From assembly GCA_947384775.1 (NCBI GenBank), contig CANDIF010000006.1:1-62193 (forward strand): a stretch of 62,193 nucleotides of DNA. The letters run 5' to 3'. The notes beneath the pieces are model-generated. The model was not told where the DNA came from. It saw only the letters and a program-made list of their open reading frames with translations, and did no database searches. The translations under genes were made by a program, and so were the position numbers. Each line of letters starts with the position of its first letter. Position 1 is the first letter of the stretch. Origin of the DNA: an uncultured Clostridium sp. (GTDB taxonomy: Bacteria; Bacillota; Clostridia; TANB77; CAG-508). Below are positions 34,842-45,145 of this stretch, piece after piece.

Positions 34842-35408
34842 CTAAAATGATAAAAATCCTAAATGTTCTAACAATATTTTTAATCCTATTAGTATTAATA
34901 TAATTCCTCCAAAAAGTTCTGCTTTATTTTGGAATTTATCTCCAAATTTATTACCTAAGTTTACACCAAGTATAGAAAGAATAAATGTGATTACTCCTAT
35001 AATTATTGCTGATATTATAATATTTGCTTTTAAGAAAGCAAATGTTATACCTACTGTTAATGCATCTATACTTGTTGCAACTGATAATATTAACATTGTT
35101 TTTATATCTACTCTATCATTCCTTTTTTCTATTTCATCATCAAATGATTCTTTTATCATATTGCCACCAATTATAGATAATAAAACAAATGCAATCCAAT
35201 GATCCACGCTTTCTACAAAACTACTAAATGTACTTCCTAAAAAATAGCCTAATACTGGCATTCCTGCTTGAAATATTCCAAAGTACAATGCTATTATTAT
35301 TGCATTTTTCCAATTCATTTTTTTCATTGATAATCCCTTACATACAGATACTGCAAAAGCATCCATTGCTAGTCCCATTCCTATTATTACAATTTCTACT
35401 ATATTCAT
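34842..35408 (-). CDS. mntP: Manganese efflux pump MntP
   Basis: Six-helix inner-membrane Mn(II) exporter. ATG 35408 (MNIVEIVIIGMGLAMDAFAV) follows GAGGGAAAA. Two conserved acidic helices are present: 'GLAMDAFAVSVCKGL' and 'SVATSIDALTVGITFAFL'. 188 aa, normal. It follows copA by 32 bases. Confidence 0.93.
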   Translation of the reverse strand: MNIVEIVIIGMGLAMDAFAVSVCKGLSMKKMNWKNAIIIALYFGIFQAGMPVLGYFLGSTFSSFVESVDHWIAFVLLSIIGGNMIKESFDDEIEKRNDRVDIKTMLILSVATSIDALTVGITFAFLKANIIISAIIIGVITFILSILGVNLGNKFGDKFQNKAELFGGIILILIGLKILLEHLGFLSF

Positions 35409-35440
35409 TTTTCCCTCTTTTCTACAAACAAAAAAACGGC

Positions 35441-37654
35441 TCATACTACATTTTTTACACGTTTTAATCTTAGTGCATTTAATATTACTGTTATACTGCT
35501 AAACACCATTGCTAAACTTGCAAGCATTGGATTTATAGTTATTCCAATTGGTTTTAATAATCCTATTGCAACTGGTATCATTAATGAATTATAGAAAAAT
35601 GCCCAAAATAAATTTTGTTTTATATTTTTTACAGTCTTTCTACTAATATTTATTAAATTCAAAATGCTTCCTAAATTATTTTTTGTTAATATTACATCCG
35701 ATGAGTCCATTGCTATATCTGTTCCACTATTTACACTTACGCCAATGTTTGCTGTCGCTAGAGCTGGGCTATCATTTATCCCATCTCCACACATCATTAC
35801 ATATTTGCCTTGCTCTTTTAAGTCTTTTACTACTTTTGTTTTTTCACTTGGCATAACATTTGAAATAATTTGGGTTATTCCTATTTCGTTTGCAATTTTC
35901 TCAGCGGTTTCTTTATTGTCTCCTGTTAGCATAATAGTTTCTATTTGTTTCTCATTTAAAAGTTTTATTACTTCTACTGCATTTTCTCTTACTATATCAT
36001 TTACTCCTATTAGTGCCAGTATCTCACTTAAATTTGCCACATATACTATACTATTTCCTTTTTCTGTAAGTAATTTTTCTTCATTCATATATTGATTTTT
36101 AATATTATATTTTTCTAAGATTTTTGAATTTCCAACTATTAGTTTTTGTCCTTTTACTTCTCCAATAATTCCTAATCCTGCTATATTTTCAAATTCTTTT
36201 ACTTCTAATTTTTTTAAGCCTTTTTCTTCTATATAGCTTTCAAAAGCTTTTCCTATTGGATGTGTTCCTTTGCTTTCAAGACTTCCTACCAGTTGTAACA
36301 ATTTCTGTTCTTCCATATTACTATAATTTTTTATTTCTGAAATTTTTAATTTGCCATAGGTTAGTGTTCCTGTTTTGTCAAAAACAATAGTATTTACTTT
36401 TTGTGCATTTTCAAGTATTTCACTTTTCTTTACTAATATGCCATTACTTGCACATAATCCTTCTGAAACTACTATTGCAAGCGGTGTTGCTAAACCTAAA
36501 CTGCAAGGGCATGCTACCACAAGTATTGTAACAAAAGTAACTATTGCATTTCCAACTCCAAAACCTAATAGTAAATATACTATAAATGTTATAATTGAAA
36601 TAAGAATAACTATAGGGACAAAATATCCTGATATTTTATCTGCTATTTTTGCTATTGGAGCTTTTGTATTACTTGCTTCTATGACCAATCTTACTATCTC
36701 TGATACAGTTGATTCTCTACCTATTCTCTCTGCTTTATATTTTATAAATCCATCATAATTTAGGCTTCCTGCAATCACTTTTTCTCCTATTGTTCTAGTT
36801 GCAGGTTTGCTTTCGCCTGTTATAAATGATTCATCAAAATGTGCTTTTCCTTCTATTATCTCTCCATCAACCGCAACTTTTTCTCCTGGTTTTACTATAA
36901 CTATATTTCCTTTTTTTATTTCATCTAACGTAACTTTCTTTTCAATTCCATCTATTTCAATAGTTGCTTCATTTGGAGTTATTTCAACTAGTTTTTGTAT
37001 AGCTTCTTTTGTTTTATCTTTACTAATTCCATCTAAATATCTTCCTAATTTTATAAAATAAATTACAATAGCCGAAGATTCAAAATATAAATCCATTGTG
37101 TAATCATGATTACCATTTAATATTCTATACATTCCATATAAACTATATAGGAAACTACTAATTACTCCTATTGTAACTAATGTATCCATATTTGGTATTC
37201 TATGAATTAAATTTTTATATCCATTTTTTAAGATATCAAATCCATATATTAAGAATAGTATTGTTAATACTAATAAAGTAACTGTATATACTATTGGATT
37301 ATGATGCGGATTAAAAATCTCTGGTACTGGTAAGTTTATCATATGTCCCATTGAAATGTACATTAAAATTATTGCAAGTACTGTAAATATTATAAATTTT
37401 ATTTTTTCTGTTTTACTTTGTTTTTGTATTTTGAATTCTTTAAATACACCTAGACTCTTAAATCCTGCTTGTTTAACATATTTTTCTAGTTTCTCTTGGT
37501 TTAATATATTTTCATCATAATCTATACTTGCATTTGCCATTACAAGGTTAACTGATGCATTTATAACACCATTTTGTTTATTCAAATATTTTTCTAATCC
37601 ATTTGAACAAGCACTACAAGTCATTCCTTCTATTGATAAAATAATCTTTTTCAT
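35441..37654 (-). CDS. copA: Copper-exporting P1B-type ATPase CopA
   Basis: Membrane pump of 737 aa for Cu(I). An N-terminal metal-binding domain has 'GMTCSACSNGLEKYL'. Transport motif 'VACPCSLGLATPLAIVV' (near 381) is the copper-type CPC. Phosphorylation site 'VFDKTGTLTYGKL' (near 426) and hinge 'MCGDGINDSPALATANIGV' complete the P-type set. It follows copZ by one base. Confidence 0.95.
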   Translation of the reverse strand: MKKIILSIEGMTCSACSNGLEKYLNKQNGVINASVNLVMANASIDYDENILNQEKLEKYVKQAGFKSLGVFKEFKIQKQSKTEKIKFIIFTVLAIILMYISMGHMINLPVPEIFNPHHNPIVYTVTLLVLTILFLIYGFDILKNGYKNLIHRIPNMDTLVTIGVISSFLYSLYGMYRILNGNHDYTMDLYFESSAIVIYFIKLGRYLDGISKDKTKEAIQKLVEITPNEATIEIDGIEKKVTLDEIKKGNIVIVKPGEKVAVDGEIIEGKAHFDESFITGESKPATRTIGEKVIAGSLNYDGFIKYKAERIGRESTVSEIVRLVIEASNTKAPIAKIADKISGYFVPIVILISIITFIVYLLLGFGVGNAIVTFVTILVVACPCSLGLATPLAIVVSEGLCASNGILVKKSEILENAQKVNTIVFDKTGTLTYGKLKISEIKNYSNMEEQKLLQLVGSLESKGTHPIGKAFESYIEEKGLKKLEVKEFENIAGLGIIGEVKGQKLIVGNSKILEKYNIKNQYMNEEKLLTEKGNSIVYVANLSEILALIGVNDIVRENAVEVIKLLNEKQIETIMLTGDNKETAEKIANEIGITQIISNVMPSEKTKVVKDLKEQGKYVMMCGDGINDSPALATANIGVSVNSGTDIAMDSSDVILTKNNLGSILNLINISRKTVKNIKQNLFWAFFYNSLMIPVAIGLLKPIGITINPMLASLAMVFSSITVILNALRLKRVKNVV

Positions 37655-37655
37655 A

Positions 37656-37862
37656 TTATTCCTCTATTTCAAATCCTAAATCTTCTATTTTCTCTTTTAT
37701 TACATCTTCTGGAATTTTTGTATCTGCTTTAACTACAACTGTTCCTTCCTTATAATTTGCAATTACTTCTTTAACTCCTTCTATTGTACTTACTGCATTT
37801 ACTACTCTTTTTTCACATCCTCCACAAACCATTCCATTAACATTTAATTTCATTTCTTCCAT
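37656..37862 (-). CDS. copZ: Copper chaperone CopZ-like protein
   Basis: Sixty-eight-residue heavy-metal-associated domain with a 'GMVCGGCEKRVVNAVSTIEG' metal site. It should pass Cu(I) to CopA, encoded immediately downstream. No CsoR or CopY repressor is visible in the window. Confidence 0.88.
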   Translation of the reverse strand: MEEMKLNVNGMVCGGCEKRVVNAVSTIEGVKEVIANYKEGTVVVKADTKIPEDVIKEKIEDLGFEIEE

Positions 37863-37878
37863 ACTCTTTACCCTCTTT

Positions 37879-38298
37879 CTATTTTTTTAATAAATTTTCG
37901 AATTTATCATTAAATTCTTTATTGTGCTTTTTTAAATTAATAGGTTTTAAATTTTTATCTGTAAAACAGTGTTTTGTTTCTGCAATGATGACTGTTTTTC
38001 CTGTTTTCTTATCAGTTACATCATATCCAACTGTCAGTCTTACTCCTGTATATTCTTTCATATATGGTTTTATTACTAGTGTGTCCCCAAATGTCACATG
38101 ATATTTATATTCGCAACTTACTGCTAATACTGGTATGGTAATTCCATTTTCTTCTAAAATATTAAATGGCATACCAAAACTTTGCATCCAATAACATCTG
38201 GCTTCTTCTAAAAATTTTATATAATTTGAATGATGTACTACTCCCATTTTATCTGTTTCATAATAGTTTATGTCTCTTTCAAAAATAAATTCTTTCAT
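37879..38298 (-). CDS. Acyl-CoA thioesterase, 4HBT/YbgC type
   Basis: Hotdog-fold enzyme of 139 aa. Conserved start 'RDINYYETDKMGVVHHSNYI' holds the catalytic Asp and the 'GVVHHSNY' segment. Hydrolyses short acyl-CoA or related thioesters; substrate unknown. It precedes copZ by 16 bases in the same direction and may share its transcript. Confidence 0.9.
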   Translation of the reverse strand: MKEFIFERDINYYETDKMGVVHHSNYIKFLEEARCYWMQSFGMPFNILEENGITIPVLAVSCEYKYHVTFGDTLVIKPYMKEYTGVRLTVGYDVTDKKTGKTVIIAETKHCFTDKNLKPINLKKHNKEFNDKFENLLKK

Positions 38299-38378
38299 TT
38301 TCTCCTCCCTCTATTTGCTATCAGTATTATATACCCTGCATGATATTTTGTAAATATCTGAATATATACAACTTACAA

Positions 38379-38410
38379 AAGAGGCAAATCTAAACTAAGA
38401 TTTGCCTCTT
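38379..38410. terminator. Terminator after the 38423-39637 gene
   Basis: AAGAGGCAAATCT / AGATTTGCCTCTT stem, downstream of the anti-sigma-like gene. Confidence 0.85.
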
Positions 38411-38422
38411 AACTTTTTATCT

Positions 38423-39637
38423 CTAATTTGATTTTTCTACAAGTAAGTCTTCGTGTGATACAGAATTTTCGCTATATTCAATTTCTATTGCTCCACCTAT
38501 CCTATCTAGCTCTTTTAATTTTTTCAATTCTTTTTCATCTTTTGTTGTTACTGTAACTTTTATGTTGTTTTTGTCTTCCATTAAACTAGATGTTGTTATA
38601 AATGTTAATTCTTTGCTTTGCATTTTTTTGCTTATTTTTTCTTGTAATTCAGTTAGATATTCATATGAATATTTTACTTGTTTGAATATTGTATTACTTT
38701 CTGTTATTCCTAATTCTTTGCAAATCTCTGCTCTATTTTCTGCTGTATCTTCACAAAGTAACACTACATTTCTTCCTGTATTATCTACATATTTTCCTGC
38801 GTAATAGTCTTTACTATTTGAGATTTCTTTTGGGTTTTCTATATTCCTTACATCTTCATCTTTAACTGGTACTGTTACTTGCTTTACTTCTCCTACTATT
38901 GATTCTAATAGTTCTACTAGTTCGTTTTCTGCTATATCTACAGTTTCAATATCAAAGTATAAATCATTACATTTGAATCCTGCCATATACATTTTAAATT
39001 CTTGTGAATGATATATTGACATTTCTACTCCAGCTATTGTAGATTTTTTATCATTTTCTGCTATTCCATAATCTCTTAAAGGTTCTCCTATTTTTGAAAA
39101 AGCTACTCTTATCCTATTTCCTATCTCATCTTCACTATTTTTAGTATATTCAAATACATAATCATGTAACTTATCATATTTAGCTATTTCTCTATTACTT
39201 CTAACATATATATTATAGCTATCTTCCAATTTATAACCTTCTGGTAGTTTTATACTTTTTATAAAATCAAATTCTTTGGGTAATTCTACTAATTTTATTG
39301 TTTGTATATCTGCATCAATTCTTGTAAGTCCAATACCATCTTCATCTATTTGGTTTATATTTAATTCTGTTTTTAAATTTTCTTGTCGTAAGTTTTCTAC
39401 ATTTTGTTTATTATCTTGTTTAGCTACAATATCTAATTTTTCTCTTTTGCCTACATTTATTTTGTTTCCAACAATTACCACCATACAAAACATAAACATT
39501 GCAGCTGTTGATAATACTGTATAAAATATCTTTTTATTTTTAATCTTTTTCATATTTATCTCCTCCTTTATGGCGGATATAGCTATATTTTCTCTTACAG
39601 TCTTTTGTATTTTATCTTTTAATTCTTTATTTTCCAT
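38423..39637 (-). CDS. Membrane-anchored anti-sigma-like protein
   Basis: A 404-residue protein overlapping the end of an ECF sigma gene by 11 bases (ATG 39637 after TGGAGGTT). A short cytoplasmic N-terminus (MENKELKDKIQKTVRENIAI) precedes one transmembrane helix (about 41-60, 'FYTVLSTAAMFMFCMVVIVG'), then a large outer domain. The layout is that of an anti-sigma factor controlling the sigma encoded just upstream. The outer domain is not recognised. A shorter paralogue at 49572 has the same N-terminus. Confidence 0.75.
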   Translation of the reverse strand: MENKELKDKIQKTVRENIAISAIKEEINMKKIKNKKIFYTVLSTAAMFMFCMVVIVGNKINVGKREKLDIVAKQDNKQNVENLRQENLKTELNINQIDEDGIGLTRIDADIQTIKLVELPKEFDFIKSIKLPEGYKLEDSYNIYVRSNREIAKYDKLHDYVFEYTKNSEDEIGNRIRVAFSKIGEPLRDYGIAENDKKSTIAGVEMSIYHSQEFKMYMAGFKCNDLYFDIETVDIAENELVELLESIVGEVKQVTVPVKDEDVRNIENPKEISNSKDYYAGKYVDNTGRNVVLLCEDTAENRAEICKELGITESNTIFKQVKYSYEYLTELQEKISKKMQSKELTFITTSSLMEDKNNIKVTVTTKDEKELKKLKELDRIGGAIEIEYSENSVSHEDLLVEKSN

Positions 39638-40181
39638 AACCATAACCTCCATTCTCCAGATTTCTTTTTATTTGTTTTCTTACTCTATGCAATATTACTT
39701 TTACTTTGCTCTCTGAAACTGATAATTTTTTAGCTATTTCTTTTATCTTTAGAGCTTCATAGTAAAACATCATAAATATTTCATATTCTTCTTTCTTCAT
39801 TTTCTTTAATGTGTTTCTAATGATTTCATTTTGTTCATTTTCTTCAGTTATTTTTTGCAAACTAGTTAGGTCTATTATCTTTTCTTCATAGTCCGCTATA
39901 GAAAAATCTATATTAGTAGTCCTATATTTATTTCTAATAATGTTCTTAGCTGTACCCGCTAAATATGGTTTAATATAAACGTCTTTTTCCAATTTTCTAC
40001 TATTTTTCCATATTGCAAAAAATGTATCTGAAATTATTTCTTCCATATCTTCATTAGATATACTAATACTTTTTAGTTTTTTTACTATTGTATACACATA
40101 ACCATAATATTCATTTATAAGCTTTTCTATATTGATATTACTACTATCAATATAATCCTTTATTCTTTCTTTGTTCTCCAA
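39627..40181 (-). CDS. ECF RNA polymerase sigma factor
   Basis: Sigma-70 family factor with region 2 ('EKLINEYYGYVYTIVKKLKS', 'DMEEIISDTFFAIWKNSRKL') and region 4 ('YEALKIKEIAKKLSVSESKV'). I place the start at TTG 40181 by analogy with the paralogue at 50577, which shares the preceding AAGGAG..TTTAGATCTAAATTG. A longer upstream reading would run into palindromic repeat copy C and is rejected. 184 aa. Confidence 0.87.
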   Translation of the reverse strand: MENKERIKDYIDSSNINIEKLINEYYGYVYTIVKKLKSISISNEDMEEIISDTFFAIWKNSRKLEKDVYIKPYLAGTAKNIIRNKYRTTNIDFSIADYEEKIIDLTSLQKITEENEQNEIIRNTLKKMKKEEYEIFMMFYYEALKIKEIAKKLSVSESKVKVILHRVRKQIKRNLENGGYGYGK

Positions 40182-40235
40182 TTTAGATCTAAATCTCCTT
40201 ATTATACTATTTACTCTATTATGTTGTACTCTGTA

Positions 40236-40312
40236 GCTCCACGTGAATGTTTTGTTTTTCGAGGCGTGCTTTAGTCGAGCCTGAAAAACAAAATCATCCT
40301 GCAAGATGGAGC
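40236..40312 (+). repeat. GCTCCA/TGGAGC palindromic repeat, copy C
   Basis: GCTCCACGTGAATGTTTTG at the left, GCAAGATGGAGC at the right. The middle has its own sequence (TTTTTCGAGGC / GCCTGAAAAA) unlike other copies. Upstream of the sigma gene. Confidence 0.8.
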
Positions 40313-40402
40313 GGATTTATAAGCATGTAATTTTTAGTTTAAGATATCTTTCATATACATAGTAACATTTTTTCAAAAAAAGTTACAATAATTTTAAAAA
40401 AA

Positions 40403-40430
40403 TATAGAGATTAGTATCCTAATCTCTATA
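40403..40430. terminator. Terminator after the lipoprotein gene
   Basis: TATAGAGATTAG / CTAATCTCTATA with T run, directly downstream of the gene ending at 40435. Confidence 0.85.
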
Positions 40431-40434
40431 TTTT

Positions 40435-40992
40435 TTATATTTGCTCTTCTAATACTCTACTATTCATCATATAATTATAAGCTATAATTCCTTGCCAAAC
40501 TTTGCTAGTAAGAAGTGTAGCTGTTTCATTCTCTTCTTTTATAAAAAAGATATCTGTTGATTCTGCAATACTTCCATCTATGCTAAGTTTATAATTTACT
40601 GCATATTTTTCATAGTCTTCATAGGTTTTTATAAAATTGTCATATCCTTCATAATTTATTGCCACATTTCTAATATCTTCTTCTGTCGCCTTTCTAATAT
40701 TACTTACCTCATATGAATCTACATTTATTCCTTCCAAAATTATCTCTAGTTGTTGTTTATCTATTTCCATTTTAGTAGTTTTGTTATATTCATCTATATC
40801 AATTAAATCTACCACTTTAGTCGTTTCTTTATTATTTATGTATTGTACAAAATCTTTTATTATCTTTTCTTTTTCTGCTCTTATATTTGTATTTTCCTTT
40901 GTTTCATTCTTTTTTCCGCAGCCTGTCATAATTGTTAGTAAAATTCCACATACTAATATAATTCCAATTATTTTTAATATTTTTTTATTCAT
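40435..40992 (-). CDS. Lipoprotein
   Basis: A 185-residue lipoprotein: signal 'MNKKILKIIGIILVCGILLT' with lipobox 'IMTGC' and then a Lys/Asn/Glu-rich linker. The rest is a soluble domain with 'FVQYINNKETTKVVDLIDID', reminiscent of NTF2-like DUF domains common in Firmicute lipoproteins, function unknown. Outer-face of the cell membrane. Confidence 0.8.
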   Translation of the reverse strand: MNKKILKIIGIILVCGILLTIMTGCGKKNETKENTNIRAEKEKIIKDFVQYINNKETTKVVDLIDIDEYNKTTKMEIDKQQLEIILEGINVDSYEVSNIRKATEEDIRNVAINYEGYDNFIKTYEDYEKYAVNYKLSIDGSIAESTDIFFIKEENETATLLTSKVWQGIIAYNYMMNSRVLEEQI

Positions 40993-41079
40993 ATTTCCCC
41001 CATTTTCATATTTGCATTATAACACAAATATTAAAGGTTGGTCAATACCAGCCTTTAATATTGTTTATATAATTTTAAT

Positions 41080-42744
41080 TTATTGAGGTTTTGTTGGTGA
41101 AATTTTTCCATTGCCATTTTCTTGTTCATTTGGTTTTGTTGGTGGATTTTCGCCATTTTGTCCTTGACTTGGCATTTCTGGTCTTTCTCCTCTTTCGAAT
41201 TGATTTTGCTCATTTACGTTATTATTATCTTTTTTTATATAAAATTGATATCCTACTTCAAGTGTTATTATTGCTCCTAATATTATTCCTATTATTAGTA
41301 TTACTAAGTTTCCCTTTATATTAATTTTTTTTGATTTTACTAATAGTATCGTTAATATTAGTAATATGATTAATACTGTACATAGTGACAGCATTATGTA
41401 AAAATGTAAATCACTTTCATTGTTTTTTTCTGTACTTGCTTCTATTGGTCTAAAGTCTCCAGATTTCATCATATTTGCAACATCACTATATTCTTTTATA
41501 GTTCCTTCTGTATATGAAGTTATATCTGTATATAAACCATTTTCATTAGTTCCATCTATTGTTCCACCTTCATAAGCATAATGCTCTCCATCTTGAATTT
41601 TTGGGCTACTTACTGTAAGTATAGAATATGCTCTATCTGTTTTAAATGCAATTATTGGATTTTTACTTTCATCTAAAATTGTAACTAAAGCATCTTTGGT
41701 TATTTGATTTGTAAATCTCATCTGCAAAAATCCTTGTTCTGAATAGTCACTTACTTCATCTGCCATGTTTCCAGTTCCTACTACATATCCTCCATTTATA
41801 TATATTCCTGTTTCTGAGTCTAATCCACTGTCTTGACTTTTTTCACTTGCAAATGCAAATACTTTTCCGCCATTTATATATATTGAACCATTAGAATCTA
41901 TTCCGTCTCCTTCTTCTGCATTACTTGATACATTTGCAAGTACTGTACCTCCATTTATTGTAATTACACTTTCTCCATTTGTACATGCATTTATTGCATC
42001 ATCTAATGAATTTATAATATAATTTCCACTATTTATTGTAATATGTCTTTTGCTTTCAATCCCTTCTTTTTCAAATGCATTTACTGTTAATAGTCCTGTT
42101 CCATTAAATTTTAGTGATACATCTGAACTTATTGCTGCATCATATTTATATCTTTCATAATAAGTTCCGTCGTCATCATACCCTTTTTCTACATAATATA
42201 AAAGGGTTGATTGGTCTTCCCACCCTTCTACACTTTGCTTTATCTTTCCTCCTGAAATTGTATTTGTACTTCCATCTGCTAACTGTATATTTACTTCATA
42301 TGAAGCTGGATCATTTTTTGCATTATAGATAAAAATTGCAGGGGCTTTTTGGCATGATATATTGACGTTATTTAATACAATATTTACATTTCCTACTATT
42401 TTATTTGAATCTATTGCAATTTGTCCATCAGATAAACTTCCTGTAAATTCATATGTACCGCTTTCTTTTATATTTATTATGTTTGTAATTGCAATGTTCG
42501 CTGTTGTAGCATTTACACTACTTCCACCATTTGACATGCTATTGCTTAAATATAAATTTTCTGTTTCTACTGTAGAAATTGGCTCATCATTTACCAAGAT
42601 CTTCTCATCTGATAATGTAATATGTATTGTATTATCATCAGTATTCACTTGTCCTGTTGCGACTGGTGCTGCATAGCTACAGTTTATATTCAATATTAGT
42701 ATCATTATTACAAAAATTACTAAAATTCCTTTTTTCTTTTTCAT
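41080..42744 (-). CDS. Cthe_2159-like carbohydrate-binding beta-helix surface protein
   Basis: A 554-residue secreted protein. Signal peptide (about 1-25). The domain (about 45-400) carries repeated short turns such as 'NINIKESGTYEFTGSLSDGQ', 'SLDDAINACTNGESVITING' and 'GIYINGGYVVGTGN', typical of the Cthe_2159 (DUF4353) parallel beta-helix family known to bind acidic polysaccharide. A transmembrane helix pair (about 455-510) follows, then a Pro/Gln/Asn/Gly-rich C-terminus. Function inferred from family only. Confidence 0.78.
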   Translation of the reverse strand: MKKKKGILVIFVIMILILNINCSYAAPVATGQVNTDDNTIHITLSDEKILVNDEPISTVETENLYLSNSMSNGGSSVNATTANIAITNIINIKESGTYEFTGSLSDGQIAIDSNKIVGNVNIVLNNVNISCQKAPAIFIYNAKNDPASYEVNIQLADGSTNTISGGKIKQSVEGWEDQSTLLYYVEKGYDDDGTYYERYKYDAAISSDVSLKFNGTGLLTVNAFEKEGIESKRHITINSGNYIINSLDDAINACTNGESVITINGGTVLANVSSNAEEGDGIDSNGSIYINGGKVFAFASEKSQDSGLDSETGIYINGGYVVGTGNMADEVSDYSEQGFLQMRFTNQITKDALVTILDESKNPIIAFKTDRAYSILTVSSPKIQDGEHYAYEGGTIDGTNENGLYTDITSYTEGTIKEYSDVANMMKSGDFRPIEASTEKNNESDLHFYIMLSLCTVLIILLILTILLVKSKKINIKGNLVILIIGIILGAIITLEVGYQFYIKKDNNNVNEQNQFERGERPEMPSQGQNGENPPTKPNEQENGNGKISPTKPQ

Positions 42745-42805
42745 TTTTTCCTCCTTATTTTTAGAACTAGTTTACATTAAAATTATTAAATATTTCTTAA
42801 ATTTC

Positions 42806-44389
42806 TTATTTTGAAACTAAATATAAATTATTATCTACTTTTAATTCTGTACTTTCAGTATCACTTAAATATAATGTTGTTATATTTTTAAAATCTGTTT
42901 CATTTCTTATTCTCTCTATTATCTCACTATTATTTAAATAACTTTTTATAGATAATATATATGAATTTTCGTTATTTAAACTTTCATCACTAATTATATA
43001 AGACACTTCATCGTTTCTGGCTTCATTTACGATTAATGTTCGTTTGTATGTTATCATCTCTGGTATGCTTTGCATATGATTAAAAAAGTTGTCATATACA
43101 TATACAAATGATTTATCTTTGTTTTCTTCTGCAATTCTCATTATTTCTTTATAATCTTCATATAAAAATTTAGGCTTTGAAACTATCATTCCAAATAATA
43201 CTAATACTATTGATAATCCAATAAAGAAAACTTCCTTGTATTTTACATCTATTAATGTATCTAACATTATATAAAGATTAAGTGCCATTATTGGTATCAC
43301 TGGCATTATGTATCTTAGTTCTGGGAAAGGTGTTACTTTTGCAGTTATGATAAAAAATATTAATGTTGGTACACTAGCTATCATCACAGCAAATCTCTCG
43401 CTTTTTCTTTCATGTAGTTTTGTTATTTGTAGACAAACTAATACTAGTACTACATACAACACCAAAATTCCTGTTTTAATTGAAAAAATATAATCTAGTT
43501 GATTTATATATCCAAAAAAGTTTTCAAAATAACTAATTTTCCCAAAATTTATTACACCTTTTCCTGAAAATAGCAAATGATACAAACAAGATGGGAATAT
43601 CATAATTCCTAATATTGCATATACAATATGTACAACAATGTATCTCTTCATTAAGTCTTTTTTCTTGTCTTTGTACATTTTTATTGCCATTACTAAGAAT
43701 ATTCCAAGTGCATATGTAGCAAAAAAATATTGTGTTAAGAATCCTCCTACTGTTATAAGTCCTAATTTCATTATGTCAATTCTTGTCATTTCAAAATTAT
43801 TCTTATATATTTTTATGTTGTAGTAAAAATATAGCAATACAAATAGTGTTAATAACATATACATTCTCTGATATATAACCATTGAAATTGTTCCCATACA
43901 TAGCCCATATAATATTAAAACTGCACTTGTTATATTTTCCTTATTGATTTCTTTTAATATTTTTTTTATTACAAAACAGCTGAAAATAAATGCAATTATA
44001 TTTACCACGAATACTGAATACATTGAAAACTTTCCACCAAACAACATTGTTGAAAAATGTACTAGAATATAAAATATAGGCGGATGGTTGTCCTTTGCTT
44101 GATTCAAATATACTGATGTTAAATTCGAATAGTTATCCTTTGCTAATGATACATAGTCTTTTACATATTCTCTACTCTTCCATACTGGGGGATCCATTGT
44201 TTTCTCATCAGTTCCCTCATACGCATACAATAATCCATTAATTGGATTTACCGCTGATGTTAATGTAAATCCTTCATCTTCATGGAGTCCCTCTTTTTTA
44301 GTTTGATAAAAGAACATTACTCCACACATTATTATTATCAGTAGTATAATTATAATGTTCTTTTTATTTATTACGTCTTTTAATTTCAT
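42806..44389 (-). CDS. GT39-like membrane glycosyltransferase
   Basis: A 527-residue protein with about 11-12 transmembrane helices. Outer-loop motifs 'HEDEGFTLTSAVNP' and 'AKDNHPPIFYILVHF' match the family of dolichyl/undecaprenyl-phosphate-sugar-dependent glycosyltransferases (GT39/ArnT-like), where the acidic pair is catalytic. Acceptor unknown: a cell-wall polymer or protein. Single-gene unit with a 60-base gap to the surface protein. Confidence 0.8.
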   Translation of the reverse strand: MKLKDVINKKNIIIILLIIIMCGVMFFYQTKKEGLHEDEGFTLTSAVNPINGLLYAYEGTDEKTMDPPVWKSREYVKDYVSLAKDNYSNLTSVYLNQAKDNHPPIFYILVHFSTMLFGGKFSMYSVFVVNIIAFIFSCFVIKKILKEINKENITSAVLILYGLCMGTISMVIYQRMYMLLTLFVLLYFYYNIKIYKNNFEMTRIDIMKLGLITVGGFLTQYFFATYALGIFLVMAIKMYKDKKKDLMKRYIVVHIVYAILGIMIFPSCLYHLLFSGKGVINFGKISYFENFFGYINQLDYIFSIKTGILVLYVVLVLVCLQITKLHERKSERFAVMIASVPTLIFFIITAKVTPFPELRYIMPVIPIMALNLYIMLDTLIDVKYKEVFFIGLSIVLVLFGMIVSKPKFLYEDYKEIMRIAEENKDKSFVYVYDNFFNHMQSIPEMITYKRTLIVNEARNDEVSYIISDESLNNENSYILSIKSYLNNSEIIERIRNETDFKNITTLYLSDTESTELKVDNNLYLVSK

Positions 44390-44505
44390 TTTTTTGCTCC
44401 TTACAATTCAATCGATTTTTATTATATCATACTTTTTCAAATAGTTGTTATTTTTTTCTAAAATATATAAAAAGTATTATTCAAGCTTTGTTATTGAATA
44501 GAAAA

Positions 44506-44532
44506 AAGATAGCTATTTTTATAACTATCTTT
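44506..44532. terminator. Terminator after the 44540-45145 gene
   Basis: AAAGATAG / CTATCTTT stem just after the gene's stop. Confidence 0.6.
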
Positions 44533-44539
44533 CACATCT

Positions 44540-45145
44540 TTAATTGGTATTATATTGACTTAATTCCTGTTGTAACTTTTCTTCAATTTCTCTAATTGTC
44601 TGTTCTTCTCTTTTTACAGCTTCATCATAATCCGTTTTCGCCATATTAGCTATTTCTTCTACAGCTTTCGAATATGCTTCTTTATCAGCATCTGTCCATT
44701 CTGAAGGATCTTTCTCATAACTTGGAACTATTCTATATGATGTCCCTGTGCTATCCATTGTTGTTGCTGGTTCTCCTTCCATTGTAATTGCCGCGCTTCC
44801 CCCTTTATTTACTGTTTTTACTTTTTCTATTCTAAATGTAAGAGGCTCATTTTTATTACTTTGTTCTTTTGATGCTTGTTGTTTATTATCTACTATTTGA
44901 TTGTTTTCTTCTATTGTTTTTTCAGATTGCGTGTCATTTATTATTTCTTCATTTTCTTTTATTAACAAATCTAAATTATCGTTCACAATTTGATCTACTC
45001 TAGCTGTATTATTCTTCTCTTCTTTATGATTTTCTATCTGTTTCACAACTATTGGAGTTGCCACTGCAGTTCCTACTACTACAGTTGTTGTTATTGCTGT
45101 TACTACTACATGTGCTTTTACATATGCAAAAATTGCTTTTAACAT
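44540..45145 (-). CDS. Single-pass membrane protein with coiled-coil tail
   Basis: A 201-residue protein not recognised. One N-terminal helix (about 10-35, 'VVVTAITTTVVVGTAVATPI'), a charged low-complexity linker, then 'NEPLTFRIEKVKTVNKGGSA' and a helical Glu-rich C-terminus ('YDEAVKREEQTIREIEEKLQ'). Likely extracytoplasmic. Upstream, 45146-45294 holds only a possible degraded copy of the GGGYGATT palindrome (45254-45276). Confidence 0.65.
   Translation of the reverse strand: MLKAIFAYVKAHVVVTAITTTVVVGTAVATPIVVKQIENHKEEKNNTARVDQIVNDNLDLLIKENEEIINDTQSEKTIEENNQIVDNKQQASKEQSNKNEPLTFRIEKVKTVNKGGSAAITMEGEPATTMDSTGTSYRIVPSYEKDPSEWTDADKEAYSKAVEEIANMAKTDYDEAVKREEQTIREIEEKLQQELSQYNTN

Noticed and set aside
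40182..40304. N-terminal extension of the first sigma gene
   Set aside because: It would be translated from the palindromic repeat and lacks homology with the paralogue.
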